8,534 nucleotides of DNA from assembly GCA_023433985.1 (NCBI GenBank), contig JAEYTN010000501.1, positions 1 through 8,534 on the forward strand. Reading direction: 5' to 3'. This document shows, piece by piece, positions 1-7,115 of this stretch (position 1 is its first letter; every line of letters starts with the position of its first letter). This DNA comes from Pseudomonadota bacterium (GTDB taxonomy: Bacteria > Pseudomonadota > Alphaproteobacteria > Rhizobiales > Devosiaceae). A program made the position numbers and the translations under genes. Below the pieces are notes generated by a model that saw only the letters and a list, made by a program, of their open reading frames with translations, was not told the DNA's origin and made no database searches.

Positions 1-197
1 ACCCGGGCCAGGTAGGCGGACGCTCGCCCTATCTGCAGGCCGTGCACATGGACGGGCCGGAGCGGCTGATCGGCCAGATCGTGCCGGTCGAGATCGTCTC
101 GGCGGGAAATAACTCGCTGGCTGGCAAGATTGTCACAGACGCGGAACGGAATCCTGCTAGCGTACTTGAGTCTCAAGCCTACGCGGCCCAGATATAG
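1..197 (+). CDS. miaB: tRNA-2-methylthio-N6-dimethylallyladenosine synthase MiaB, C-terminal fragment
   Basis: MiaB is a radical-SAM enzyme that adds a methylthio group to i6A37 of tRNAs reading UNN codons. Only the last 64 codons are present (first full codon at 3, TAG at 195-197); the radical-SAM core lies outside the window. The fragment reads GRSPYLQAVHMDGPERLIGQ, then VPVEIVSAGNNSLAG, which is the C-terminal TRAM RNA-binding domain typical of MiaB, including the usual Asn-Ser-Leu near the end. A tail of about 20 residues rich in Ala, Ser and Glu follows. phoH starts about 30 bases downstream, so the two are probably co-transcribed, as miaB-ybeZ are in many proteobacteria. The order miaB-phoH-ybeY supports MiaB over the paralogues MtaB and RimO. 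Confidence 0.9.
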   Translation, partial: PGQVGGRSPYLQAVHMDGPERLIGQIVPVEIVSAGNNSLAGKIVTDAERNPASVLESQAYAAQI

Positions 198-211
198 GGG
201 CCGCAACCCTC

Positions 212-217
212 AGGGAG
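212..217 (+). promoter_or_regulatory. Probable ribosome binding site that sets the phoH start
   Basis: AGGGAG lies 11 bases before a TTG at 229 and just after the miaB stop. It favours TTG 229 as the phoH start. The rival GTG at 241 has only a weak purine stretch (AGCAGG) ending three bases before it. Confidence 0.5.
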
Positions 218-228
218 CCCCAGCGATT

Positions 229-1266
229 TTGAGCAGGCACGTGTCTCCGACGACCGACAACTCTCATTCCTCGCAGCTTGAACTCGCCTTCGAAGACAAT
301 CGACTTGCCGCACAGCTATATGGCGATTTCGACCAGCATCTGGCGCTGATCGAGCAGCGCCTCAGCGTGCAGGCAACGCCCCGTGGCAACCACGTCATGC
401 TCAAGGGCGCCGCGAGCGCGGTCGATCAGGCGCGCCGCGTGCTCGAGTCGCTCTACGCACAGCTCGAGGAGGGCTCGGCTGTCGATGTGGCGACCGTCGA
501 TGCGGTGATCCGCATGATCGAGACCGAGGACAGCCAGCTGACGCTGCCGACGCTCGAGAAGAAGGGCAAGGTGCGGATGGCGCAGATCGCGACCCGCAAG
601 GCCACCATCGTTGCGCGCACGCCGGCGCAGGACGCCTACCTGCGCGCCATGGACCGGGCCGAGCTGGTGTTCGGCGTCGGCCCCGCCGGCACCGGCAAGA
701 CCTATCTCGCCGTCGCCCACGCGGCGACGCTGCTGGAGCGCGGCGACATCAACCGCATCGTGCTGAGCCGTCCCGCCGTGGAAGCGGGCGAGCGCCTTGG
801 CTTCCTGCCTGGCGACATGAAGGAGAAGGTGGACCCCTATCTCCGGCCGCTCTACGACGCGCTCTACGACATGATGCGCCCCGAGCATGTGGAACGCTGC
901 ATCACTTCGGGCATCATCGAGGTCGCCCCGCTTGCCTTCATGCGCGGCCGCACGCTGTCGAACGCCGTCGTCATCCTCGACGAGGCGCAGAACACCACCT
1001 CTATGCAGATGAAGATGTTCCTCACCCGCCTGGGCGAGAACTCGAAGATGATCGTCACCGGCGACCCGACGCAGGTTGATCTGCCTCGTGGCGAGAAATC
1101 CGGGCTGATCGAGGCGGTGAAGCTGCTCGACGGGGTCGAGGGTGTGCATATCTCGCGCTTCAACGACAAGGATGTCGTCCGGCACGCGCTGGTCGGCCGC
1201 ATCGTCCGCGCCTACGAGGCCGATGCGGCAGCCCGTCTTGCGGCGCAGAACGCCGACAAGGCCTGA
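229..1266 (+). CDS. phoH: PhoH family ATPase (YbeZ-type)
   Basis: This is a cytoplasmic P-loop NTPase of the PhoH/YbeZ family, related to the helicase domain of superfamily I enzymes. Homologues interact with YbeY and are linked to rRNA and RNA handling; the exact reaction is not settled. Numbered from TTG 229 (345 aa), residues 1-100 form a KH-like N-terminal region. Walker A is GPAGTGKT at 151-158, Walker B is VVILDEAQ at 247-254, and a TGDPTQ motif sits at 277-282, all intact. The frame stays open up to a TTG at 130, but that start would overlap miaB by 68 bases and give an N-terminus unlike the family. TTG 229 is chosen for its ribosome binding site; GTG 241 (341 aa) is a close alternative. 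The TGA overlaps the ybeY ATG by one base, indicating translational coupling. Identity is firm; the start is not. Confidence 0.95.
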   Translation: MSRHVSPTTDNSHSSQLELAFEDNRLAAQLYGDFDQHLALIEQRLSVQATPRGNHVMLKGAASAVDQARRVLESLYAQLEEGSAVDVATVDAVIRMIETEDSQLTLPTLEKKGKVRMAQIATRKATIVARTPAQDAYLRAMDRAELVFGVGPAGTGKTYLAVAHAATLLERGDINRIVLSRPAVEAGERLGFLPGDMKEKVDPYLRPLYDALYDMMRPEHVERCITSGIIEVAPLAFMRGRTLSNAVVILDEAQNTTSMQMKMFLTRLGENSKMIVTGDPTQVDLPRGEKSGLIEAVKLLDGVEGVHISRFNDKDVVRHALVGRIVRAYEADAAARLAAQNADKA

Positions 1267-1739
1267 TGCGCGCTCCACTCGAAGTCGCCTTCGTCGTCAA
1301 CTCCGATGGCTGGCCGGACGGGCTCGAAGTGCGCGCCGAGCTGGCCGTTCACGAGGCCCTGACGCAGTCGGGTGCGAAGATGGCCGGCATCGCGGAGGTC
1401 ACGGTGGTCCTCACCGACGATGCCGAGCAGCACGAGCTCAACAAGCAATGGCGCGGCTTCGACAAGTCCACCAACGTCTTGAGTTTCCCGCAACTCGAGC
1501 CGTTCTCGCCGGTGGTGGGGCTGGTCGGCGATATTACGCTGGCCCGTGAGACGGTGGAGGCCGAAGCGGCTGACATGGGCATTGCGCTGGAGGCGCATTT
1601 CACTCATCTCGTGGTGCACGGTTTCCTGCATCTGCTGGGCTACGACCACATCGAGGAAGCCGACGCCGAGAAGATGGAGTCGCTCGAGACCAAAATTCTC
1701 GCGAGCCTCGGCATTGCCGACCCCTATGCCGATAGCTAG
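1266..1739 (+). CDS. ybeY: Endoribonuclease / rRNA maturation factor YbeY
   Basis: YbeY is a zinc-dependent single-strand endoribonuclease needed for 16S rRNA 3'-end maturation and 70S ribosome quality control. The 157-aa product has the normal family length. The signature HGFLHLLGYDH is at residues 118-128; His118, His122 and His128 are the expected zinc ligands. The upstream family motif TNVLSFP is also present. The start ATG shares its first base with the last base of the phoH stop (TGATG), so translation is probably coupled, which suits the known YbeY-YbeZ partnership. corC begins 48 bases later. No irregularity was seen. Confidence 0.97.
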   Translation: MRAPLEVAFVVNSDGWPDGLEVRAELAVHEALTQSGAKMAGIAEVTVVLTDDAEQHELNKQWRGFDKSTNVLSFPQLEPFSPVVGLVGDITLARETVEAEAADMGIALEAHFTHLVVHGFLHLLGYDHIEEADAEKMESLETKILASLGIADPYADS

Positions 1740-1787
1740 ATTATGGGCTCCGATTAACGGGCAGGCTGCTTCCGGTGGCCTCACAGC

Positions 1788-2876
1788 ATGAACGACGACA
1801 GTCTCCCCGCGCCGCGCAAGCCGGCGCAGTCAACGGCCGCCGAGCCTCCCTCTAGTCCCGCCCCCGCGTTCTCGTGGGGGCATCGCATCTGGAACTGGCT
1901 GCGCGGCGTCCTCGCCATGCGCACCGTGTCGCTTCGCGACGACCTCGAAGTCGCGCTCGAGAGCGAGAACAACGGCGAAACGGCCGATTTCACCCAGTCC
2001 GAGCGCGCCATCCTCAAGAACGTGCTCGAACTGGGCGAGAAGCGCGTCGAGGACGTAATGGTCCCCCGCGCCGACATCGAAGCGATCGAGAAATCGGCCA
2101 CGCTCGCTACGCTGGTGACGCGGTTCCGCGCCGTGGGCCACTCGCGCATGCCCGTCTACGACGACAGCCTCGACAACATCATCGGCTTCATCCACGTAAA
2201 GGATGCGCTTCGGCGCATCACCGAGCCGGTGAGCGACCCGGAAGCCGCGCTACCGGTGAAGCTCGTCTCCTCGCCCCTGCGCTCGAAGCTCGAAAAGCTC
2301 GACCTGGTGCGCCAGGTGCTGTTCGTGCCGCCGCTGATGCCGGTGGGCGACCTGCTGCAGCAGATGCAGGCGCGCCGCGTGCACATGGCCGTGGTGATCG
2401 ACGAATATGGCGGCACCGACGGACTGGTCACCATCGAGGACCTGCTCGAGGCGGTGGTCGGCGAAATCGAGGACGAGCACGATGACGACGTCGCGCTGGT
2501 CCGCAAGGTGAACTCCAACGTCTTCATCGCCTCGGCGCGCGCCGAACTCGACGAAGTCAGGGAAGTCATCGGTCCCGATTTCGACCCCGGCGCCCATGCC
2601 GACGAGGTGGAGACGCTGGGTGGCCTCGTGTTCGAGCTCGCCGGGCACGTGCCGCTGAAGGGCGAAACGGTCAACGGCATCAAGGGTTTCGAGTTCGAGG
2701 TGCTGCAGTCCGACAGCCGGCAGATCAAGCGCGTGAAGATCAAGCGCCTGAAGCAGCCGAAGCCGCGCCTCCCCAAGCCGCCGGCTGACGCGAAGCCGGG
2801 CAAGCAGCCGGCTACGCCCTTGCCCTCTCCGGACAGCGTGCCGCCCCCCAGCCCGACGCAGCCGCTGGCCGAGTAG
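1788..2876 (+). CDS. corC: CorC/HlyC family CBS-domain protein (YbeX-like, hemolysin family)
   Basis: A soluble CorC/TlyC-type protein of 362 aa. The first CBS motif covers about residues 88-145 (from [10 protein letters not shown] to [10 protein letters not shown]) and the second about 175-232 (ending in [30 protein letters not shown]). The CorC_HlyC C-terminal domain lies at about 235-320. A Pro/Lys-rich, probably disordered tail (about 322-362) ends the protein. There is no N-terminal DUF21 membrane domain, so this is the short cytoplasmic form, like E. coli YbeX. Family members are linked to Mg/Co efflux and, through the neighbourhood, to ribosome or RNA homeostasis; names such as hemolysin C are historical. 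The ATG at 1788 has only a weak GGTGG nine bases upstream. It probably ends the miaB-phoH-ybeY-corC operon, because the next gene is convergent. Confidence 0.93.
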   Translation: MNDDSLPAPRKPAQSTAAEPPSSPAPAFSWGHRIWNWLRGVLAMRTVSLRDDLEVALESENNGETADFTQSERAILKNVLELGEKRVEDVMVPRADIEAIEKSATLATLVTRFRAVGHSRMPVYDDSLDNIIGFIHVKDALRRITEPVSDPEAALPVKLVSSPLRSKLEKLDLVRQVLFVPPLMPVGDLLQQMQARRVHMAVVIDEYGGTDGLVTIEDLLEAVVGEIEDEHDDDVALVRKVNSNVFIASARAELDEVREVIGPDFDPGAHADEVETLGGLVFELAGHVPLKGETVNGIKGFEFEVLQSDSRQIKRVKIKRLKQPKPRLPKPPADAKPGKQPATPLPSPDSVPPPSPTQPLAE

Positions 2877-2891
2877 TTCGCCCAGCGGCTG
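2859..2891. terminator. 10-bp inverted repeat across the corC stop codon, candidate bidirectional terminator
   Basis: CAGCCGCTGG (2859-2868) and CCAGCGGCTG (2882-2891) are perfect reverse complements separated by 13 bases that include the corC TAG. The element sits where two convergent genes meet, only 25 bases apart. No T-run follows on either strand, so it is not a canonical intrinsic terminator. Its left arm lies within corC coding sequence. A role in ending or stabilising both transcripts is inferred from its position. Confidence 0.45.
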
Positions 2892-2901
2892 GACCGCTCC
2901 C

Positions 2902-3954
2902 CTACAGTCGCTCGAAGTTGCGCATGACAATCTCGTGCCAGAAGCGGGTGGGCATGATCCAGCTGGACCAGTCGTTGTATTGCCCTAGATAGGCGACGGC
3001 GGCGATGCCGGTGTCAGGGCTGAACCACAGGCGCTGACCGCCATTGCCGAAACCACCGGCCCAGGGGCGGTCGCCTTCCAGTGCGGGGGCCCGGGACGTC
3101 TCGAGATACCAGAGGCGGGAATATCCGGTGTCGAAGCTCGTCCGGATGTCCGAGGCGAGGCAGGCGTCGATCCAGGATTTCGGAACGACCTGCCTGCCAT
3201 TGCAGGTGCCGCCATTGGCGAGAACATCGCCGATGCGCAACAGGCCACGCGTGGTGAGGCGGAGACCGGAGGCCGCGGACTCCTCGCCGTCGGCCCCCGC
3301 GCACCAGAAGAAATCGTCGACGCCGAGCGGGCCGAACAGGGTTTCGAGCGCGAACTCCGTCAGCGACTTGCCGGTACCGCGGGTGATGAGCGCGCCGATC
3401 AATGCCACTGCGCCCCCCGAATAGATCCAGCTCTGCCCCGGCGGCTCGACGATCGGGCGATCGAGGATGAAGCGGTAGCGATCGGGCGCCATCTCCATGG
3501 CGATCTCGGAATTGCGGGGGTCGGTATAGGGCAGGCTCTCGTCCCATTCCATGCCCATGGACATACTGAAGGCGTGCCCGATGGTGATCTTCCGCCGCTG
3601 CGGATCGGCGACGAGGTCGGGGTATTCGGGGAAGCCGTCGACCAGCGGCGTGTCGAGCGCGGGAACCAGGTTCTTTTCCAGCGCGATGCCGTAGAGCAGG
3701 CTGGTGACGCTTTTCGTCACCGACCTGAGATCGTGCAGCGTATCGGGGGCAAAGGCGACGTGGCCGAGGTCATTGCCCCAGGCTTCGTCGCGGCCCTCGA
3801 AATAGCGTTCGAACACCAGCTTGCCGTTGCGGCTGACCGCCAGCGCATGGTAATCGCGCAGCAGGCCGGCCTCGAGCCCTGCTTCGAACTTGCGTTCCAG
3901 CCCGGCCGAAAAGCCAGCCGCTTCCGGCGTTGCCTTGTCCCAAGTCACCGTCAC
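2902..3954 (-). CDS. Class C beta-lactamase-related serine hydrolase
   Basis: A 350-aa member of the penicillin-binding-protein-like / beta-lactamase-related (COG1680-type) serine hydrolases. The nucleophile motif SVTK is at residues 78-81 (Ser78, Lys81). The second motif is Tyr-Ser-Gly at 178-180, in the place of Tyr-X-Asn. A glycine-rich GFGNGGQR segment at 301-308 takes the place of the KTG/HTG box. No signal peptide or membrane helix is visible, so it is probably cytoplasmic and more likely an esterase or amidase than an antibiotic-resistance enzyme; the substrate is unknown. The start is GTG at 3954, with GGGAGA seven bases upstream; a nearby ATG at 3959 is out of frame and stops at once. 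It runs opposite to the surrounding cluster, convergent with corC and divergent from lnt. Base composition looks like its neighbours, so recent transfer is not evident. Confidence 0.85.
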   Translation of the reverse strand: MTVTWDKATPEAAGFSAGLERKFEAGLEAGLLRDYHALAVSRNGKLVFERYFEGRDEAWGNDLGHVAFAPDTLHDLRSVTKSVTSLLYGIALEKNLVPALDTPLVDGFPEYPDLVADPQRRKITIGHAFSMSMGMEWDESLPYTDPRNSEIAMEMAPDRYRFILDRPIVEPPGQSWIYSGGAVALIGALITRGTGKSLTEFALETLFGPLGVDDFFWCAGADGEESAASGLRLTTRGLLRIGDVLANGGTCNGRQVVPKSWIDACLASDIRTSFDTGYSRLWYLETSRAPALEGDRPWAGGFGNGGQRLWFSPDTGIAAVAYLGQYNDWSSWIMPTRFWHEIVMRNFERL

Positions 3955-4030
3955 GTCATCTCTCCCACGCTTGACCTGTCGATCCTGCCCCGCAACCTAG
4001 CGCCATGCCCGCTGATTCGAGCGTTCCCGC
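3955..4030. promoter_or_regulatory. Divergent intergenic region between serine hydrolase and lnt
   Basis: These 76 bases must hold or adjoin the lnt promoter, because lnt cannot be read from corC past an opposing gene without a long antisense transcript. A CTTGACC at 3970-3976 is a good -35 candidate on the + strand (TTGACC, five of six to consensus; CTTGAC is favoured in alphaproteobacteria). A matching -10 about 17-18 bases further on is poor (around 3994-4000). No clear minus-strand promoter was found. Confidence 0.35.
3961..3966 (-). promoter_or_regulatory. Ribosome binding site supporting the GTG start of the serine hydrolase
   Basis: On the minus strand GGGAGA lies six to seven bases before the GTG at 3954. 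This supports GTG over any internal start. Confidence 0.6.
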
Positions 4031-5647
4031 ATGACCTGGCTTGCCGAAACCATGATGCTAAGCCATGGCTGGCGGCGTTTCCTGATCCTGGTTGTGGCAG
4101 GAGCCATCGCCGCCACGTCCGCGCCGCCGGTGTTCTTCCTGCCGGCGCTGTTCCTCGCTCTGCCGGTCTGGATCTGGGCCCTCGATGGCGCGGAGCGGAA
4201 GCGGAGCCTCCTCGGCCGGGTCTTCGGCCCGGCCTTCTGGATCGGTTTCGCCTTCGGCCTCGGCTACTTCACCGCCGCGCTTCATTGGCTCGGCGCCGCG
4301 TTCCTGCAGCAGGGGGGCATCTTCCTCGTGCTGATGCCGTTCGGCATTGTCGGGCTGGCGGCTATCCTCTCGATCTTCTGGGGCCTGGGCAGCGCTCTTT
4401 CCCATGCCCTGTGGTCCACCGGCTGGTTCCGCATCGTCACCTTCACCGCCTCTTTGGCGCTGGCGGAATGGGCGCGTGGCCACCTGCTCTCGGGTTTCCC
4501 GTTCGATTTGCTGGGCTATGCGCTCACCGGCAACGACCAGCTGATGCAGCTCGCCTCCTTCACCGGCATCTACGGCCTGACGCTTCTCGCGGTTCTGCTG
4601 GCCACGACGCCGGCCCTGATCTGGCCGGCCGACGGGCGCAACTGGACGCTGCGGGTTCTCCCCTTCACCGTGGCGATGGCGGCGCTCGCGGCACAGGTGG
4701 GCTTCGGCTACTGGCGGCTCAACAACACGCCGGTCGTCCCGCGCACCGACATGAAGGTGCGCATGGTACAGCCGATGATCCTCGACCATGCCGACTGGAG
4801 TGGGGGCGACCCGGGCCAGATTGTCACCTGGCTGCTCGACCTCTCGGCCGCCCCCACCACCCCCTCCGGCCAGGCGCTGGCCGGTGTCACCACCCTGGTC
4901 TGGCCGGAATCGGTCTTCCCCTTCTTCCTGTCGACCTATCCCGATGCGCTGGCACGCATCGCCCGCGCGCTGCCCGACGGCACGCTGCTGCTGACCGGCG
5001 CCCCGCGCGAACCGATTGGCGACGACGGCATGCCGATCCCCGACAACCCCGGCTACAACTCCATCCTCGCCATCGACACCAACGGGGAGGTGGTGGCGAG
5101 CTACGACAAGTCGCATCTCGTGCCGTTCGGCGAGTACCTGCCGTTCCAGGGCTTCTGGCGCCTCTTCGGCATCAACCAGTTCGTGCCGGGCACCAATGGC
5201 TGGGCCCCGGGCGACGGGCGGCGGCTGATGCAGCTGCCGGGGACGCCGGGCTTCCTGGCGCTGGTCTGCTACGAGGCGGTGTTCTCGAACGACATCGGCG
5301 ATCCGGAGGAGGCCGAGTTCATCCTCAACATCACCAACGATGCCTGGTTCGATGGTTCGCTCGGCCCCGCGCAGCATGCCCATCTCGCGCGCCTGCGTTC
5401 GGTGGAAACCGGGCTGCCGATGCTGCGCGCCGCCAATACCGGCCTGACCTTCGCCACCGATCCGCTGGGCCGCATCAGCGCCTCGCTGGCGCCGTTGCAG
5501 CCGGGCGTGCTCGATGTCGTGCCGAGCCGGAAGCTGCCCGAAGGGACGCCGTTCAACCGGCTGGGCGACTGGCCTTTCCTGCTCGCGATCGCGCTTGGAT
5601 TGGGCATCAGCGTCGCCGTCGCGCGGCGACGCCGCCGGCTCGAATGA
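4031..5647 (+). CDS. lnt: Apolipoprotein N-acyltransferase Lnt
   Basis: Lnt transfers a third acyl chain from phospholipid to the N-terminal cysteine of lipoproteins in the inner membrane, with its catalytic domain in the periplasm. The 538-aa product has several hydrophobic membrane segments in the first 230 residues, a nitrilase-fold (carbon-nitrogen hydrolase) domain at about 242-500, and a final membrane helix at about 514-530 followed by an Arg-rich cytoplasmic tail. The catalytic triad is visible: Glu293 (VWPESVFPF), Lys360 (SYDKSHLVPFGEYLPF) and Cys413 (LVCYEAVF). Glu368 and Glu415 match the further essential glutamates of E. coli Lnt (Glu343, Glu389), with identical spacing. The start is ATG 4031; ATG 4052 or 4055 are possible alternatives and none has a strong ribosome binding site. 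The serine hydrolase separates it from corC, its usual upstream neighbour. Confidence 0.96.
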   Translation: MTWLAETMMLSHGWRRFLILVVAGAIAATSAPPVFFLPALFLALPVWIWALDGAERKRSLLGRVFGPAFWIGFAFGLGYFTAALHWLGAAFLQQGGIFLVLMPFGIVGLAAILSIFWGLGSALSHALWSTGWFRIVTFTASLALAEWARGHLLSGFPFDLLGYALTGNDQLMQLASFTGIYGLTLLAVLLATTPALIWPADGRNWTLRVLPFTVAMAALAAQVGFGYWRLNNTPVVPRTDMKVRMVQPMILDHADWSGGDPGQIVTWLLDLSAAPTTPSGQALAGVTTLVWPESVFPFFLSTYPDALARIARALPDGTLLLTGAPREPIGDDGMPIPDNPGYNSILAIDTNGEVVASYDKSHLVPFGEYLPFQGFWRLFGINQFVPGTNGWAPGDGRRLMQLPGTPGFLALVCYEAVFSNDIGDPEEAEFILNITNDAWFDGSLGPAQHAHLARLRSVETGLPMLRAANTGLTFATDPLGRISASLAPLQPGVLDVVPSRKLPEGTPFNRLGDWPFLLAIALGLGISVAVARRRRRLE

Positions 5648-5671
5648 AAATCCGCTGCGGGGCCGCCGGAG

Positions 5672-5691
5672 ATATAAAGCTTTCTTTATAT
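5672..5691. promoter_or_regulatory. Perfect 8-bp AT-rich palindrome upstream of metK, candidate operator
   Basis: ATATAAAG (5672-5679) and CTTTATAT (5684-5691) are perfect reverse complements around a CTTT centre. The 20-bp element is strikingly AT-rich in a GC-rich region and lies five bases upstream of a TTGACC -35-like box, 89 bases before the metK start. Its size and symmetry suit a homodimeric repressor or activator. Its shape recalls sites I associate with ArsR-type SAH-responsive regulators (SahR) of methionine-cycle genes in proteobacteria; this match is from memory and unverified. A TATAAT is also embedded at 5689-5694, but it has no good -35. A terminator for lnt is less likely because the stem is A/T pairs. 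Confidence 0.55.
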
Positions 5692-5696
5692 AATCC

Positions 5697-5726
5697 TTGA
5701 CCGCGAGGGCCCCGGGTGGCACTAAT
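5697..5726 (+). promoter_or_regulatory. Candidate sigma-70 promoter of metK
   Basis: TTGACC at 5697-5702 (five of six to consensus) is followed after 18 bases by ACTAAT at 5721-5726 (four of six to TATAAT). It would give a leader of about 50 bases. The palindrome just upstream could be its operator. An alternative is the TATAAT at 5689-5694. Confidence 0.45.
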
Positions 5727-5732
5727 CCCGCC

Positions 5733-5750
5733 GAACTGTGCGAATTGTGC
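5733..5750 (+). repeat. 9-bp tandem repeat in the metK leader
   Basis: GAACTGTGC (5733-5741) is followed directly by GAATTGTGC (5742-5750), eight of nine identical. It lies between the candidate -10 and the ribosome binding site. It may be chance or a protein or RNA recognition site; its function is unknown. Confidence 0.4.
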
Positions 5751-5768
5751 ACTTTTGGGGCATTTTTC

Positions 5769-5773
5769 AGGGG
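5769..5773 (+). promoter_or_regulatory. Ribosome binding site that sets the metK start
   Basis: AGGGG lies seven bases before GTG 5781. This supports that codon over the longer open frame that begins with TTG at 5697. Confidence 0.6.
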
Positions 5774-5780
5774 TTTCGCT

Positions 5781-7043
5781 GTGGCGCGGTCTTCATATCT
5801 CTTCACCTCGGAGTCGGTCTCGGAGGGTCATCCCGACAAGGTCTGCGATCGCATCAGCGACGAAATCGTCGACCTGGTATTCCGCGAGGCCAAGAAAACC
5901 GGCATGGACCCGGCCCAGGTCCGCATCGCGTGCGAAACGCTCGCGACCACCAACCGCGTGGTGATCGCCGGCGAAGTGCGCGTGCCCGAAACGCTGCTCA
6001 AGAAGGGCAAGGACGGCAAGGTGCTGACCGATGCCGCCGGCCACCCGGTGGTCAACCCGGCCAAGTTCAAGTCCACTGCCCGCAAGGCGATCCGCGCCAT
6101 CGGCTACGAGCAGTCCGGCTTCCACTGGAAGACCTGCAAGATCGACGTGCTGCTGCACGGCCAGTCCGCCGATATCGCGCAAGGTGTGGACGAGGGTGGC
6201 AACAAGGATGTCGGCGCCGGCGATCAGGGCATCATGTTCGGCTACGCCAGCCGTGAGACGCCCGAGCTGCTGCCCGCTCCCATCTACTACGCCCACAAGA
6301 TACTCGAGGCGCTGACCGAGGCCCGCAAGGCCGGCGAAGGCGCCGCCGTGAAGCTCGGGCCCGACGCCAAGAGCCAGGTCACGGTGAAATACAAGGACGG
6401 CAAGCCGGTAGGCGTGACGCAGATCGTCGTCTCCACCCAGCACGTCGATGCCTCGCTGTCCTCCGAGGACGTACGCAAGATCATCGAGCCCTATGTGCGC
6501 GCCGCGCTGCCCGAGGGCTGGATCGGTGCGGATACCGTCTGGCACGTCAACCCGACCGGCAAGTTCGTGGTCGGCGGCCCCGATGGCGATGCAGGCCTCA
6601 CGGGCCGCAAGATCATCGTCGACACTTATGGTGGCGCGGCTCCGCACGGCGGCGGCGCCTTCTCGGGCAAGGACCCGACCAAGGTCGACCGTTCGGCCGC
6701 CTACGCGGCGCGCTATCTCGCCAAGAACGTGGTGGCCGCCGGGCTCGCCGACCGCGCCACGATCCAGCTCAGCTACGCCATCGGCGTCGCCAAGCCGCTG
6801 TCGATCTATGTCGATCTCCACGGCACCGGCAAGGTGGAGGAGAGCAAGCTCGAATCGGTCCTCGGTGAGGTGTTCGACCTGTCGCCGCGCGGCATCCGCA
6901 CCCGGCTCGACCTCAACAAGCCGATCTACGCCAAGACCTCCGCCTACGGCCATTTCGGCCGCAAGCCGGGCCGCGACGGCTCGTTCTCCTGGGAAAAGAC
7001 CGATCTCGTGCCCGCCTTGAAGGCCGCGCTGAAGGCTGCCTGA
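5781..7043 (+). CDS. metK: S-adenosylmethionine synthetase (methionine adenosyltransferase)
   Basis: MetK makes S-adenosylmethionine from methionine and ATP in the cytoplasm, supplying methyltransferases such as TrmB and radical-SAM enzymes such as MiaB. From GTG 5781 the protein is 420 aa, starting [20 protein letters not shown], the normal family N-terminus. GHPDK is at 16-20, with the ATP-binding His17. The family signature [12 protein letters not shown] is at 145-156. The second signature, [21 protein letters not shown], covers 284-304 with the P-loop-like glycine stretch and catalytic lysines. It is longer than the E. coli enzyme (384 aa) because of inserts around residues 75-120, which I believe are common in alphaproteobacteria. 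The open frame extends to TTG 5697, but the extra 28 residues are unlike MetK and cover the promoter region. trmB follows after 72 bases containing a hairpin. Confidence 0.97.
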   Translation: MARSSYLFTSESVSEGHPDKVCDRISDEIVDLVFREAKKTGMDPAQVRIACETLATTNRVVIAGEVRVPETLLKKGKDGKVLTDAAGHPVVNPAKFKSTARKAIRAIGYEQSGFHWKTCKIDVLLHGQSADIAQGVDEGGNKDVGAGDQGIMFGYASRETPELLPAPIYYAHKILEALTEARKAGEGAAVKLGPDAKSQVTVKYKDGKPVGVTQIVVSTQHVDASLSSEDVRKIIEPYVRAALPEGWIGADTVWHVNPTGKFVVGGPDGDAGLTGRKIIVDTYGGAAPHGGGAFSGKDPTKVDRSAAYAARYLAKNVVAAGLADRATIQLSYAIGVAKPLSIYVDLHGTGKVEESKLESVLGEVFDLSPRGIRTRLDLNKPIYAKTSAYGHFGRKPGRDGSFSWEKTDLVPALKAALKAA

Positions 7044-7066
7044 GTCCGCACATCCTATGCTTTTCG

Positions 7067-7095
7067 AGGTCCGCTGCTAAAAGGCAGCGGACCTC
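7067..7095 (+). terminator. 12-bp perfect hairpin between metK and trmB
   Basis: GAGGTCCGCTGC (7067-7078) pairs perfectly with GCAGCGGACCTC (7084-7095) around a five-base loop. Only a weak T-stretch follows (ATCGTTTC), so termination may be partial. It ends 20 bases before the trmB start, where it could act as a leaky terminator or mRNA-stabilising stem that lowers trmB expression relative to metK. Confidence 0.6.
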
Positions 7096-7115
7096 ATCGT
7101 TTCAGAAGTGCCCAA

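Noticed and set aside
316..1278. A 320-codon minus-strand open frame opposite phoH
   Set aside because: Arg/His/Asp-rich low-information sequence; the Walker motifs prove the + strand phoH frame.
3574..5700. A 708-codon open frame on the + strand over the serine hydrolase start and lnt
   Set aside because: It is out of frame with lnt and rich in Arg/Ala/Pro/His with no recognisable domain; it is a GC-rich shadow of lnt and, at its 5' end, antisense to the hydrolase.
5697..5780. Longer N-terminus for MetK from TTG 5697
   Set aside because: The 28 extra residues are unlike MetK and overlap the promoter-like sequence; GTG 5781 has a good ribosome binding site and gives the canonical N-terminus.
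5695..5780. SAM riboswitch in the metK leader
   Set aside because: I could not match the leader to the SAM-II or SAM/SAH consensus cores by eye. An Infernal search with Rfam models would settle it.
4058..5806. A 582-codon minus-strand open frame opposite lnt
   Set aside because: Composition (Arg, Gln, Gly, Glu rich) and exact antisense placement to a firmly identified gene mark it as a shadow frame.
5793..6953. A 386-codon minus-strand open frame opposite metK
   Set aside because: It has no recognisable motif, an antisense-type composition, and metK is certain on the other strand.
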